Positions 16,010 through 25,458 of a DNA stretch of 64,000 nucleotides are shown here, piece by piece. Each line of letters starts with the position of its first letter. The stretch's first letter is position 1. The DNA comes from an uncultured beta proteobacterium. GTDB lineage: Bacteria > Pseudomonadota > Gammaproteobacteria > Burkholderiales > Burkholderiaceae_C. A program made the position numbers and the translations under genes. The stretch is taken from the NCBI GenBank assembly GCA_903839085.1, contig CAIMBE010000076.1:1-64000 (forward strand). Reading direction: 5' to 3'. The notes beneath the pieces are model-generated. The model was not told where the DNA came from. It saw only the letters and a list, made by a program, of their open reading frames with translations, and ran no database searches.

Positions 16010-16975
16010 TTATTTTAGAACGCCGGCTTCCCGGTAGAACTTCTCGGCACCCGGGTGGAACGGGATGCCCACGCCCTGGACCGCGTTCTGCACCGTGATG
16101 TACTTGCCCTTGGCATGGCCGGCAGCCAGCGTCTTTTGCGCGGCCTCGCCGTAGAGCGCCTTGGTGATCTGGTAGACCGTTTCGGCATCGGCCTTGTCGC
16201 TGGTCACCCACTGCGCGCCAACCGCCAGCGTCCTGACGGCGGCCACGCCCTTGTAGGTGTCGGCCGGAATGTTGTCGACCGCGAAGAAGGGGCTCGCCTT
16301 GCGCAAGCCATCGGCCTGCGGGCCGTCGATCGGCACCAGTTCGATGCCGGCACCGCTCGATGCCAGCTCGGCAATCGCGCCCGCCGGGGCGCCGCCGGTA
16401 AAGAAGAAGGCATCCAGAGCGCCGTCCTTCATCTTGTCGCCGGCCTGGTTGGGCTTGATGTACTCGGGCTTGATGTCGGTTTCCCTGACGCCATAGGCCA
16501 GCAGCACGAGGCGGGCATTGATCAGGGTGCCGGAGCCGGGCTCATCGAGCGCCACGCGCTTGCCCTTGAGGTCGGCCACGCTCTTGATGTTGGAGCCCTT
16601 CTTGACCACGATGTGCAGGCTCTCGGGATACAGGTTGGCAATCATGCGCAAACCCGCGACGTTGGGCTTGCCTTCGTAAATGCCGGTGCCCTTCTGCGCC
16701 CAGGTGGCAACGTCGGACTGGCTGAAACCGGACTCCATGGAGCCGCCTGCGATGCCGTTGACATTGGCCAGCGAGCCGTTGGAGGCTTGCGCCGTGGCGA
16801 CAATCTTGCCCGGGACCGAGACCGCGTTGGCGATCATGCCGCCGATCGGGTAGTAGGTGCCGGCGGTGCCGCCGGTGCCGATGCGGAAGAACTGCTGCGC
16901 CTGGGCGCTGCCGGCCAGGGCCACGCTGCCGGCCAGGGCCAGCAGGGCGGTGTGGAGAAGACGTTTCAGAATCAT
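16010..16975 (-). CDS. TAXI family TRAP transporter solute-binding subunit
   Basis: MILKRLLHTALLALAGSVALAGSAQAQQFFRIGTGGTAGTYYPIGGMIANAVS...; TAXI family signature. Confidence 0.93.
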   Translation of the reverse strand: MILKRLLHTALLALAGSVALAGSAQAQQFFRIGTGGTAGTYYPIGGMIANAVSVPGKIVATAQASNGSLANVNGIAGGSMESGFSQSDVATWAQKGTGIYEGKPNVAGLRMIANLYPESLHIVVKKGSNIKSVADLKGKRVALDEPGSGTLINARLVLLAYGVRETDIKPEYIKPNQAGDKMKDGALDAFFFTGGAPAGAIAELASSGAGIELVPIDGPQADGLRKASPFFAVDNIPADTYKGVAAVRTLAVGAQWVTSDKADAETVYQITKALYGEAAQKTLAAGHAKGKYITVQNAVQGVGIPFHPGAEKFYREAGVLK

Positions 16976-17138
16976 GATTTTCCAGTCTGGTTAAGAGGGC
17001 TGAGGCAAAAGAACAAGCCGCCAAGAGCAGGCGCAGCTTGCGCTCTGAGTCCCCCAGGGATGCCCGCGGCGGCGCTACAAGGCAGGGCTATTTTACGCAG
17101 TCTCCAATGGCGCCTGCCGGTCGCCGCGGATCAGGCGC

Positions 17139-17852
17139 TCAGACGCCGAGAAAGGCAGACAGCCTGCCATCGGTCGCCAGCGCGCCCGACGCCCCCTGCA
17201 GCACGACACGGCCCTTCTGCAGGACCAGCGCCTGGCTGGAGCGTGCCAGCACTTTGCGGTAGTCGCGATCGACGATCAGCGTGGCGATGCCGCTGTCGCG
17301 AATCTCGCCGATCACGCGCCAGATGTCAGCCACGATCAGGGGCGCCAGTCCCTCTGTTGCCTCGTCCAGCACGATCAGCTCCGGGTGCGTCATGAGGGCC
17401 CGCCCGATCGACAGCATCTGCTGCTCGCCACCGGAGAGCTGCCCGCCCCATTGCGCGACGCGTTCCCCCAGCCGCGGAAAAGTCGACAGCACGCGCTCCA
17501 GGGTCCAGTCATTGCGACCATCGCGGCCGCGCCGCGCCGCCATCAGCAGGTTCTCGCGCACCGTGAGATTCGGGAACACGCCGCGTCCTTCGGGCACGTA
17601 GGCGATGCCCAGGCGCGCCACCGCGTGCGGCTGGAACCCCGAGGCATCCTGCCCGAACAATCCGATGTAGCCGTCGCGCTGGCGCACATGACCGAGCAGC
17701 GCGCGGATCAGCGTGCTCTTGCCCATGCCGTTGCGCCCGAGCAGGCCGACGGTCTCGCCGCGCGCGATTTTCAGGTCGACGCCGTGCAGCACATGGCTCG
17801 AACCGTACCAGGCGTGAACAGCGCGCGCGTCGACGATCAGTTCACTGCCCAT
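17139..17852 (-). CDS. ABC transporter ATP-binding protein, LivF-type
   Basis: MGSELIVDARAVHAWYGSSHVLHGVDLKIARGETVGLLGRNGMGKSTLIRALLG...LSGGEQQMLSIGRALM; Walker A and signature motifs. Confidence 0.92.
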   Translation of the reverse strand: MGSELIVDARAVHAWYGSSHVLHGVDLKIARGETVGLLGRNGMGKSTLIRALLGHVRQRDGYIGLFGQDASGFQPHAVARLGIAYVPEGRGVFPNLTVRENLLMAARRGRDGRNDWTLERVLSTFPRLGERVAQWGGQLSGGEQQMLSIGRALMTHPELIVLDEATEGLAPLIVADIWRVIGEIRDSGIATLIVDRDYRKVLARSSQALVLQKGRVVLQGASGALATDGRLSAFLGV

Positions 17853-18606
17853 CGTCGGGCTCCCCGAGGTAGGCCAGGCGCACCGCCGCGTTGTTGCGCA
17901 CAAAGTCAGGCGAGCCCGAGGCGATGACCGCGCCGTTGACCATGACCGTGATGCGCTCGGCAATGCGGAAGACGGCGTCCATGTCGTGCTCCACCAGCAG
18001 GATGGCGTGGCGCTGCTTGAGTTCGGCCAGCAAGGCCAGCATGCGTTCGGTTTCTTCGGCGCCCATGCCAGCCAGCGGTTCGTCGAGCAGCAGCACCACG
18101 GGGTTGGTCGCCAGGCACATGGCGATCTCCAACTGGCGCTTCTGGCCGTGCGAGAGCAGGCCGGCGGTGCGCTCGAGCATGCCGGCCAGGCCGGCCCGGG
18201 CGGCAGCCTCGCGCGCCGCCGTGGCGCTGACGGTGCAGCGCTGCGCATCCTGCCAGAAGGCCCAGGGCCTGGGCAGGCGCATCTGCGCGGCCAGGCGGCA
18301 GTTCTCGAACACGCTGAAGCTCGGGTAGATCGTGTTGCGCTGGTAGCTGCGCCCGAGGCCGGCGCGCGCGCGCCGCGGCTGCGCCCATTTCGTCGCGTCC
18401 TGGCCCAGCAGTTCGATGCGCCCGCTGCTGGGCTCGATTTCACCCGACAGGATGTTGATCAGGGTCGATTTGCCGGCGCCATTGGGACCGATCACCGCAT
18501 GCACGCTGCGGCGCTCGAGTTCCAGCGACACCTTGTTCAGCGCCACCAGGCCGCCCCATCGGCGCGTGAGCTCAAAGCTGCGCAGCAGCACTTCGGGTTC
18601 ACTCAT
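17842..18606 (-). CDS. ABC transporter ATP-binding protein, LivG-type
   Basis: MSEPEVLLRSFELTRRWGGLVALNKVSLELERRSVHAVIGPNGAGKSTLINILSGEIEPSSG; Walker A. Confidence 0.92.
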   Translation of the reverse strand: MSEPEVLLRSFELTRRWGGLVALNKVSLELERRSVHAVIGPNGAGKSTLINILSGEIEPSSGRIELLGQDATKWAQPRRARAGLGRSYQRNTIYPSFSVFENCRLAAQMRLPRPWAFWQDAQRCTVSATAAREAAARAGLAGMLERTAGLLSHGQKRQLEIAMCLATNPVVLLLDEPLAGMGAEETERMLALLAELKQRHAILLVEHDMDAVFRIAERITVMVNGAVIASGSPDFVRNNAAVRLAYLGEPDDGQ

Positions 18607-19603
18607 CGCCAGGCTCCGCTGCGCCGCCGCCCGCGCCCGCGCCCGGGCGTTCCAGCAGACGCCGCGCCAACTGCTGCGGCACGCCCGCCAGTCCGAGCGG
18701 CAGCAGGGCGACACTGGCGATGATCGTCATGCCCAGGCCGAGTTGCCAGTGCTTGGCGAAGTCGCCGAAGATCGCTTCCGACTTGAACAACTCCTGCAGC
18801 AAGGCAAAGGCGAACGCCCCGATGAGCGCGCCCCGCAGGTGGCCAATGCCGCCCAGAATGATCATGATCAGCACGTTGCCCGAGACATGCCAGCTGATCA
18901 GCTCCGGATTCACGTAGCCATCCTTCACCGCGAACAGGAAGCCGGCCAGCCCGGCAATGGCGCCGGAGATGACAAAGGCCGCCAATTTGTAGCCAAAGGT
19001 CGAGAAACCGGTGGCCCGCATGCGCTGCTCGTTGACCCGGATGCCGGCCAGCGCGCGACCAAAGCGCGAGCGCAGCAGCACGGCGAGAAAGCCAAATGTC
19101 GCCATCAGGCAGGCCAGCGTGAAGCTGTAAAGCACCAGCGGTCGGTCGAGGTCAAGCAGGGCGCCCAGCACCGGTTTGAAGGTCATGTAGATGCCGTCGG
19201 TGCCACCGCCCAGCGGCGTGTCGTGCGCCACGTAGTAAGCCATCTGGGCAAAGGCCAGCGTGACCATGATGAAATAGACGCCGCTGGTGCGCAGCGACAA
19301 CATGCCCACCAGCAGCGCGTAGAGCGCCGCCGCCAGCACGCAGACCGGCAAGAGCCAGAGCAGCGAGGCCGAACCGTCCTGCGGTGACAGCCGCACCGCG
19401 GCATAGGCGCCGATCCCCAGGAACGCGGCCTGTCCGAAGCAGACCAGTCCGGTGCCGCCCACCAGCAGTTCAAGGCTGAGCGCAAAGACGGCAAAGATCA
19501 TGATCTTGGTGACCAGGTCGATGCCGTATTTTCCGGCGACCAGCGGAAACAGTGCCAGCGCGGCAAAAGCCAGGACCGAGAAAACGACCTTGCTGTGTTT
19601 CAT
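18599..19603 (-). CDS. ABC transporter permease, LivM-type
   Basis: MKHSKVVFSVLAFAALALFPLVAGKYGIDLVTKIMIFAVFALSLELLVGGTGLVCFGQAAFLGIGAYAA. Confidence 0.92.
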   Translation of the reverse strand: MKHSKVVFSVLAFAALALFPLVAGKYGIDLVTKIMIFAVFALSLELLVGGTGLVCFGQAAFLGIGAYAAVRLSPQDGSASLLWLLPVCVLAAALYALLVGMLSLRTSGVYFIMVTLAFAQMAYYVAHDTPLGGGTDGIYMTFKPVLGALLDLDRPLVLYSFTLACLMATFGFLAVLLRSRFGRALAGIRVNEQRMRATGFSTFGYKLAAFVISGAIAGLAGFLFAVKDGYVNPELISWHVSGNVLIMIILGGIGHLRGALIGAFAFALLQELFKSEAIFGDFAKHWQLGLGMTIIASVALLPLGLAGVPQQLARRLLERPGAGAGGGAAEPGDE

Positions 19604-19619
19604 GTGAATAAGCCCGCGC

Positions 19620-20501
19620 CTAGCCGGCCTTGAACAGACCGCTGGGTTTCCACAGCAGGATCAGGGCCATCAGCACATAAACCAGCACCCCCGAGGCCTG
19701 CGGCAGCAGCACCTTGCCGAAGGTGTCAACGACGCCAATCAGCAGGGCTGCCAGCAAGGCGCCGCGGATCGAGCCGATACCGCCGATCACCACCACGACA
19801 AAGCAGATGATCAGCACCGTGTTGCCCATGCCGGGGTAGACCGATGAAACCGGGGCCGCAATCATGCCGGCGAAGACCGCCACCGCCATGCCGGCAGCGA
19901 ACACCACGCGGTACAGGAACTTGATGTCGATGCCGAGCGACTGCACCATCTCGCGATTGGTGCTGCCGGCGCGGATCATCATGCCCAGGCGAGTGCGCGT
20001 GAACACCAGGTACATGCCCAGCGCCAGCAGCAGGCAGACCGCCGAGATGAAGAGCCGGTACACGGGGTAGGTCATCAGGTCGCTCAGCGGCAGCGTGCCC
20101 GACAGGATGGGAGGCGGCTGCACACCGTGCACATCATCACCCACCAGCATGCTGCGCAGCTCTTCGAAGACCAGGATCAGGCCATAGGTCATGAGCACCT
20201 GCTGCAGGTGCTCACGCTCGTACAGAAAGCTGAAGAAAGCCCACTCCAGCACATAACCCGCTATCACTGCCAGCACCAGGCCGACCAGCAGCGTGGCAAA
20301 GAAGCCCCCGCCAAAGGTGGCTCCGACGATCGGCGCCAGCGCGTACGCCATATAGGCGCCGATCATGTAGAAGCTGCCGTGCGCCAGGTTGATCACGCCC
20401 ATGATGCCGAAGATCAGGGTCAGGCCCGACGCCACCAGGAACAGCAGCAAGCCGTACTGCAGCGCGTTCAGGCACTGGATCAGGAAAGTGATCAGGTCCA
20501 T
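19620..20501 (-). CDS. ABC transporter permease, LivH-type
   Basis: MDLITFLIQCLNALQYGLLLFLVASGLTLIFGIMGVINLAHGSFYMIGAYMAYAL. Confidence 0.93.
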   Translation of the reverse strand: MDLITFLIQCLNALQYGLLLFLVASGLTLIFGIMGVINLAHGSFYMIGAYMAYALAPIVGATFGGGFFATLLVGLVLAVIAGYVLEWAFFSFLYEREHLQQVLMTYGLILVFEELRSMLVGDDVHGVQPPPILSGTLPLSDLMTYPVYRLFISAVCLLLALGMYLVFTRTRLGMMIRAGSTNREMVQSLGIDIKFLYRVVFAAGMAVAVFAGMIAAPVSSVYPGMGNTVLIICFVVVVIGGIGSIRGALLAALLIGVVDTFGKVLLPQASGVLVYVLMALILLWKPSGLFKAG

Positions 20502-20550
20502 GGCTCGTCTTCAGCGGCGAAGCGCCGCAGCGCAGGGCCGCCCCCTCTGG

Positions 20551-20621
20551 TCATCGCGAGCGCAGCGTGGCGATCCATGGCTTCAGGGGGCATGGATTGC
20601 TTCACTGCGTTCGCAAAGACG
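20551..20621. repeat. REP-like palindromic element, copy 6
   Basis: GTCATCGCGAGCGCAGCGTGGCGATCCATGGCTTCAGGGGGCATGGATTGCTTCACTGCGTTCGCAAAGACG. Confidence 0.85.
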
Positions 20622-20682
20622 AGTAAACGGCGATGACGAGTAAACGGCGATGACGAGTAAACAGCGATGACGAGTAAACAGC
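20618..20682. repeat. 17-bp tandem repeat, about 3.8 copies
   Basis: GACGAGTAAACGGCGAT units at 20618, 20635, 20652 and 20669 (partial); adjoins REP copy 6. Confidence 0.93.
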
Positions 20683-20704
20683 AGTTCGGCAACTCTTGCC
20701 TTCC

Positions 20705-21865
20705 CTACATCTTGCAGCCGCGCGCCGGATCGGCCAGTGCCTTGATGGCCACGTTGACGACCTTGTTCTCCTTGCCTGTGACCTGGCGCAGGTAGATGTC
20801 CTGCACCGGGTTGTGCGCCTTGGACAGCATGAAGGATCCGCGCGGGCTGTCGATCCTGGCTTTCTCCAGGGCCGCCGTGAACTCGGCCTTCTTCGTGATG
20901 TCGCCCTTGGCCGCGGTCAGGCCGATGCCCAGCATCTGCGCTGCATCGTAGCCCTGCACGGCATAGACGTCGGGCTGGAGCTTGTAGGTCTTGGCGTAGG
21001 CCAGGCGGAACGCGTTGTCGCGCGGCGTGCCCAGGCTGTCGGCGTAGTGCAGTGCGGTGATCAGGCCGTCGGCGTCGGCGCCCTGGGCATCGAGCGTGCC
21101 ATCGGTCAGGAAGCCGGCGCCGTACAGGGGAATGCTCTTCTTCAGGCCCGCGGCTGCGTAATCCTTGACGAACTTGACGGCGGCACCGCCTGCAAAGAAG
21201 ACGTACACCGCGTCCGGCTTGAGGGCCGCAATCTCGGTCAGCAGGGCCTGGAACTCCACGCCCGGAAACGGCAGGTTGAGGTCCTTGACGATCTGGCCGC
21301 CGCCCTTCTCGAACGCCTCGCGGAAGCCTTTCACGGACTCGTCGCCGGCCGCGTACTTGTGGGTCAGGGTGACGGCCCTGCGGGCGCCCTTCTTGGCGGC
21401 AACCTCGCCCATGGCGTAGGCTGGCTGCCAGTTGCTGAAGGAACTGCGGAAGATGTTGGGCGCGCACATGGCGCCGGTCACGATGTCGGCGCCGGCGTTG
21501 GGCACGATCAGAATCGTGCCGGTGTCCTTCGCGACCTTGGCCATCGCCATCGCCACGCCGGAATGCACGCTGCCAACCAGCACGTCGACGTTGTCGCGCT
21601 TGACCAGCTTGTTGACGTTGTCGGTGGCTTTGGACGGATCGGACTCGTCATCGACCTTGACGAACTCGATTTCGCGGCCGGCCAGTTTGCCGTCCTTTTC
21701 GGCTACGAAGAGCCGAAATCCATTCTCGATGGCGATGCCGAGCGCGGCGTAGGTCCCGGTGTAGGGCAGCATCAGGCCGATCTTGAGTTTGGCCGGTGTT
21801 TGGGCCAGGCTCAAAGATGCGGCCATGGCGCAGGCGGCGAGCAGGGCAATGCGATGTGCTTTCAT
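20705..21865 (-). CDS. ABC transporter substrate-binding protein (LivK-like; probable aromatic acid uptake by context)
   Basis: MKAHRIALLAACAMAASLSLAQTPAKLKIGLMLPYTGTYAALGIAIENGFRLFVAEKDGKLAGREIEFVKVDDESDP. Confidence 0.88.
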   Translation of the reverse strand: MKAHRIALLAACAMAASLSLAQTPAKLKIGLMLPYTGTYAALGIAIENGFRLFVAEKDGKLAGREIEFVKVDDESDPSKATDNVNKLVKRDNVDVLVGSVHSGVAMAMAKVAKDTGTILIVPNAGADIVTGAMCAPNIFRSSFSNWQPAYAMGEVAAKKGARRAVTLTHKYAAGDESVKGFREAFEKGGGQIVKDLNLPFPGVEFQALLTEIAALKPDAVYVFFAGGAAVKFVKDYAAAGLKKSIPLYGAGFLTDGTLDAQGADADGLITALHYADSLGTPRDNAFRLAYAKTYKLQPDVYAVQGYDAAQMLGIGLTAAKGDITKKAEFTAALEKARIDSPRGSFMLSKAHNPVQDIYLRQVTGKENKVVNVAIKALADPARGCKM

Positions 21866-22701
21866 GTGAGGTCTCCTCGGTTGTGGTTGTGAATGAATTG
21901 TGTCACGGCTTTGATGACCTTTTCTGGTTGATCGCGATGCGGCGAGTGTCCGCAGGCGGGCAAGGACAGCAATTCGGTCTGCGCCAGGCGTTGTTTGATG
22001 CCCTGAATCTGTCGCAGGGTGCCATATTCGTCATCGAGTCCCTGCAGCGCCAGCAGGGGGCAGCGGATGCCCGCGATCTCGGCCTCGATCGACCAGGCGC
22101 GAAAAGCCGGATCGAGCCAGATCCGGTTCCAGCCCCAAAAGGGCGAGTCGGGGTCATCGTGGTATTTGGCCAGCCGAGCGCGCAGGTCGGTCTCCAGGTA
22201 GGCCTTGCGCGCCAGTTCGATGCTGCTGACCGAAAGGTCTTCGACCAGGATGTGCGGCGCGGCGACCACGGCACCGGCGACTGCGTCAGGGAACTGCGCC
22301 GCGTAGAGCAGGGCGATCGAGCCGCCGTCGCTGTGGCCATAGAGCCAGGGCGGCTGCGCCTCAGCGTCAATGGCCAGCGCGTCCAAGAGGGCGGGCAGCA
22401 CCTCCAGCGCCTGCTGGTGCATGAAATCGCTGTTCCAGATTTCATCACGGGCGCGCGGCGTGGAGCGGCCGTAGCCGGGTCGCGAATAGACCAGACCGCG
22501 CCAGCCGGCGGCGTCGCACAGTTGTTGCGGGAAATCCTTCCACATGGCAAGTGACCCCAGTCCTTCGTGCAGGAAGACCATCAGGGGTGCGCCGGCGCGA
22601 TCGGGCGAGAGCCAGACATGCTCAATGCGCACCGGGCGCTTGCGCCAGTGAATTTCAACGAATTCGGAGTCTCTTTGTGCCATCGGTTGCACAATTGGCA
22701 A
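21862..22701 (-). CDS. Alpha/beta hydrolase
   Basis: MVFLHEGLGSLAMWKDFPQQLCDAAGWRGLVYSRPGYGRS...LYGHSDGGSIALLYA; nucleophile elbow GHSDGG; 4-bp ATGA overlap with the binding-protein gene. Confidence 0.85.
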   Translation of the reverse strand: MPIVQPMAQRDSEFVEIHWRKRPVRIEHVWLSPDRAGAPLMVFLHEGLGSLAMWKDFPQQLCDAAGWRGLVYSRPGYGRSTPRARDEIWNSDFMHQQALEVLPALLDALAIDAEAQPPWLYGHSDGGSIALLYAAQFPDAVAGAVVAAPHILVEDLSVSSIELARKAYLETDLRARLAKYHDDPDSPFWGWNRIWLDPAFRAWSIEAEIAGIRCPLLALQGLDDEYGTLRQIQGIKQRLAQTELLSLPACGHSPHRDQPEKVIKAVTQFIHNHNRGDLT

Positions 22702-22718
22702 ATATGAATTATTGTGCA
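22688..22718. promoter_or_regulatory. Candidate BoxR-type operator (inverted repeat TGCACAAT-N15-ATTGTGCA) in divergent promoter
   Basis: Perfect 8-bp arms at 22688-22695 and 22711-22718, just upstream of boxR and at the hydrolase start; contains TGCA cores. Confidence 0.5.
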
Positions 22719-22747
22719 GGGATGAACGATAAGGACTGAATTCCTAC

Positions 22748-23677
22748 ATGTCAAGCACTATATTGCCTTTATCAGGGTTAACGACAGGTCAGACCGAGGC
22801 GGCGTCGCAGGAGAGGAATCCTTTTTTGACGGCGCTGGGAGAGCGTGTGCGCGCACTTCGCTCGCGCCGCGGCATGACGCGCAAGGCGCTCGCGCTCGGG
22901 GCGCAAGTCTCGGAGCGGCACCTGGCCAACCTGGAATACGGCGTCGGCAATGCATCCATTCTGGTGCTCTTGCAGGTGGCCGGCGCCCTGCAGTGCTCGC
23001 TGGGCGAACTGGTGAGTGACGTCACCAGTTCCTCGCCGGAGTGGCTGCTGATCCGCGAGTTGCTGGGCCAGCGCGACGAGGCCACGCTGCAGCGCGTGCG
23101 CGTGATGATCGGCGAATTGCTGGGCACCGGCGCTGGCCAGGCCGGGAAAAGCACTTGCGTCGCCCTGGTCGGCCTGCGCGGCGCCGGCAAATCGACACTC
23201 GGCCAACTGCTGGCCGAGGACCTTGACTTTCCCTTTGTCGAGCTGAGCCGCGAAATTGAAAAGTTTGCCGGTTGCAGCGTCTCTGAAATACAGGCGCTGT
23301 ACGGAATCAATGCCTACCGGCGCTACGAGCGCCGCGCGCTGGAGGAGACGATACAGATCTACCCGGAGGCGGTGGTCGCCGTTCCCGGCGGCCTGGTGTC
23401 GGACACCGGGACCTTCAACCAGCTGCTGTCACACTGCTCGACCGTCTGGTTGCAGGCCGACCCCGAGGACCATATGAAGCGCGTCATGGCGCAGGGTGAC
23501 CTGCGCCCGATGGCGGCCAGCCACGAGGCGATGGCTGATTTGAAGGGAATTCTGGCCGGGCGTGCCGCCTTCTACGCCAAGGCGCAGCTTCGAATTGATA
23601 CCAGCGCCCAGCCTCTGGCCGCCACCTTCCTGATTCTGCGCGAGCAGGTCAGGCGCCTTTTGCAACTGCCGGCCTGA
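22748..23677 (+). CDS. boxR: BoxR/BzdR-type regulator: XRE HTH domain fused to shikimate kinase-like domain
   Basis: ALGERVRALRSRRGMTRKALALGAQVSERHLANLEYGVGNASILVLLQVAGAL (HTH) plus VALVGLRGAGKSTLGQLLAEDLDFPFVELSREIEKFAGCSVSEIQALYGINAYRRYE (shikimate kinase-like). Confidence 0.9.
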   Translation: MSSTILPLSGLTTGQTEAASQERNPFLTALGERVRALRSRRGMTRKALALGAQVSERHLANLEYGVGNASILVLLQVAGALQCSLGELVSDVTSSSPEWLLIRELLGQRDEATLQRVRVMIGELLGTGAGQAGKSTCVALVGLRGAGKSTLGQLLAEDLDFPFVELSREIEKFAGCSVSEIQALYGINAYRRYERRALEETIQIYPEAVVAVPGGLVSDTGTFNQLLSHCSTVWLQADPEDHMKRVMAQGDLRPMAASHEAMADLKGILAGRAAFYAKAQLRIDTSAQPLAATFLILREQVRRLLQLPA

Positions 23678-23721
23678 GTTTTTGGGGGACACTGCACGAA
23701 ATCCAATTTCTTGCTATAGTG

Positions 23722-23771
23722 TGCATTATGTTGCGTGTATCGATATGAATTGGTGCACTTTTATGCGTGCA
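23722..23771. promoter_or_regulatory. Candidate BoxR operator cluster upstream of boxC (three TGCA cores)
   Basis: TGCA at 23722, 23754 and 23768; the last two form TGCA-N10-TGCA just 5' of the boxC start. Confidence 0.4.
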
Positions 23772-23789
23772 AACAATGGAGAATCGCCC

Positions 23790-25448
23790 ATGAGCATTGA
23801 TCAACGCGTTGAGTACCAGACCGATCCGTCCCGGTACCGGCACTGGAAGCTTGAGTTTGATGGCCCGGTGGCCACGCTGAAGGCCGATTTTGACGAGAAC
23901 GCCGGCCTGCGCGCGGGCTACAAGCTCAAGCTCAACAGCTATGACCTGGGCGTGGATATTGAACTCAACGATGCCGTCAGCCGCATCCGCTTCGAGCATC
24001 CGGAGGTGCGCACGGTGGTCGTGACGAGCGCCAGGGAGAAAGTCTTCTGCTCGGGCGCCAACATCTTCATGCTGGGCGTGAGCAGTCACTCCTGGAAAGT
24101 GAATTTCTGCAAATTCACCAATGAAACCCGCAACGGCCTGGAAGATTCATCGCGCCACAGCGGGCTGAAGTTCCTGGCTGCCGTCAATGGCGCCTGCGCT
24201 GGCGGTGGCTATGAGTTGGCGCTGGCCTGCGACGAAATCATTCTGGTCGATGACCGCTCCTCGTCGGTCAGCCTGCCCGAGGTGCCCTTGCTTGGTGTGT
24301 TGCCCGGCACCGGCGGTCTGACGCGGGTTACCGACAAGCGCCACGTGCGCCACGATCTGGCCGATCTGTTCTGCACCAACGTTGAAGGTGTGCGCGGCGA
24401 AAAGGCCGTCGCCTGGCGCCTGGTGGATGCCATCGCCAAGCCCGCCGTGTTTGCGCAGAAAGTGCGACAGCGCGCGCTGGAACTGGCAGAGGGAAGCGAC
24501 CGCCCGGCGCAGGCCCGGGGCGTGGCGCTCAAGCCGCTGCAGCGGGTGCTGGAGGCGGACGCGCTGCGCTACTCCCACGTGACGGTGGAGATCGATCGCG
24601 CCAAGCGCGCCGCCACCTTCACCGTCAAGGCACCGGTCGGCCCCCAACCCACTGACATTGCGGCGATCGAGGCGGCGGCCGACAGCTGGTACCCGCTGGC
24701 GATGGCGCGCGAACTCGAAGACGCCATTCTGTCCATGCGCACGAACGAGCTCGACACCGGCATCTGGCTGATCAAGACCGAGGGCGCGCTGTCCGATGTG
24801 CTGGCCATGGATGCGACCCTGCTGGCGCATCAGGGCCACTGGCTGGTGCGCGAGACCATCGGCTTGTTGCGCCGCACGCTGAGCCGGCTCGACGTTTCGT
24901 CGCGCAGCTTGTTTGCCCTGATCGAGCCGGGCTCGTGTTTTGCCGGCACGCTGCTCGAACTTGCGCTGGCCTGCGACCGAAGCTACCAACTCTCCCTGCC
25001 CGACGATTCGGCGCGCTCGCCCTGCATCGCGCTGACCGGGACGAACCTGGGCCTGTACCCCATGGTCACCGGACAAAGCCGCTTGCAGCGGCGTTTCTAT
25101 GAGGAGCGGGCGGCAATCGACGCTGTTTGCGCCGAGATCGGCAAAGCACTGGATGGCGAAGCAGCGCTGGAACTCGGCCTGGTGACTTCCAGCCCGGACG
25201 ACATCGACTGGGCTGACGAAGTGCGGATCGCGGTCGAAGAGCGCGTCAGCATGTCGCCCGATGCGCTGACCGGTATGGAAGCCAATCTGCGCTTTAACAG
25301 CCAGGAAAACATGTTCACCCGCATTTTCGGGCGCTTGACGGCCTGGCAGAACTGGATTTTTCAGCGCCCCAATGCAGTGGGTGAAAAGGGTGCGCTCAAA
25401 GTCTATGGCAAGGGCGAAAAAGCGGCCTTTGACTGGAACCGGGTGTGA
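23790..25448 (+). CDS. boxC: Benzoyl-CoA-dihydrodiol lyase (2,3-epoxybenzoyl-CoA dihydrolase)
   Basis: MSIDQRVEYQTDPSRYRHWKLEFDGPVATLKADFDENAGLRAGYKLKLNSYDLGVDIELNDAVSRIRFEHPEVRTVVVTSAREKVFCSGANIFMLG; double crotonase-like protein next to boxB and boxA. Confidence 0.95.
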   Translation: MSIDQRVEYQTDPSRYRHWKLEFDGPVATLKADFDENAGLRAGYKLKLNSYDLGVDIELNDAVSRIRFEHPEVRTVVVTSAREKVFCSGANIFMLGVSSHSWKVNFCKFTNETRNGLEDSSRHSGLKFLAAVNGACAGGGYELALACDEIILVDDRSSSVSLPEVPLLGVLPGTGGLTRVTDKRHVRHDLADLFCTNVEGVRGEKAVAWRLVDAIAKPAVFAQKVRQRALELAEGSDRPAQARGVALKPLQRVLEADALRYSHVTVEIDRAKRAATFTVKAPVGPQPTDIAAIEAAADSWYPLAMARELEDAILSMRTNELDTGIWLIKTEGALSDVLAMDATLLAHQGHWLVRETIGLLRRTLSRLDVSSRSLFALIEPGSCFAGTLLELALACDRSYQLSLPDDSARSPCIALTGTNLGLYPMVTGQSRLQRRFYEERAAIDAVCAEIGKALDGEAALELGLVTSSPDDIDWADEVRIAVEERVSMSPDALTGMEANLRFNSQENMFTRIFGRLTAWQNWIFQRPNAVGEKGALKVYGKGEKAAFDWNRV

Positions 25449-25458
25449 TCCACATGTC

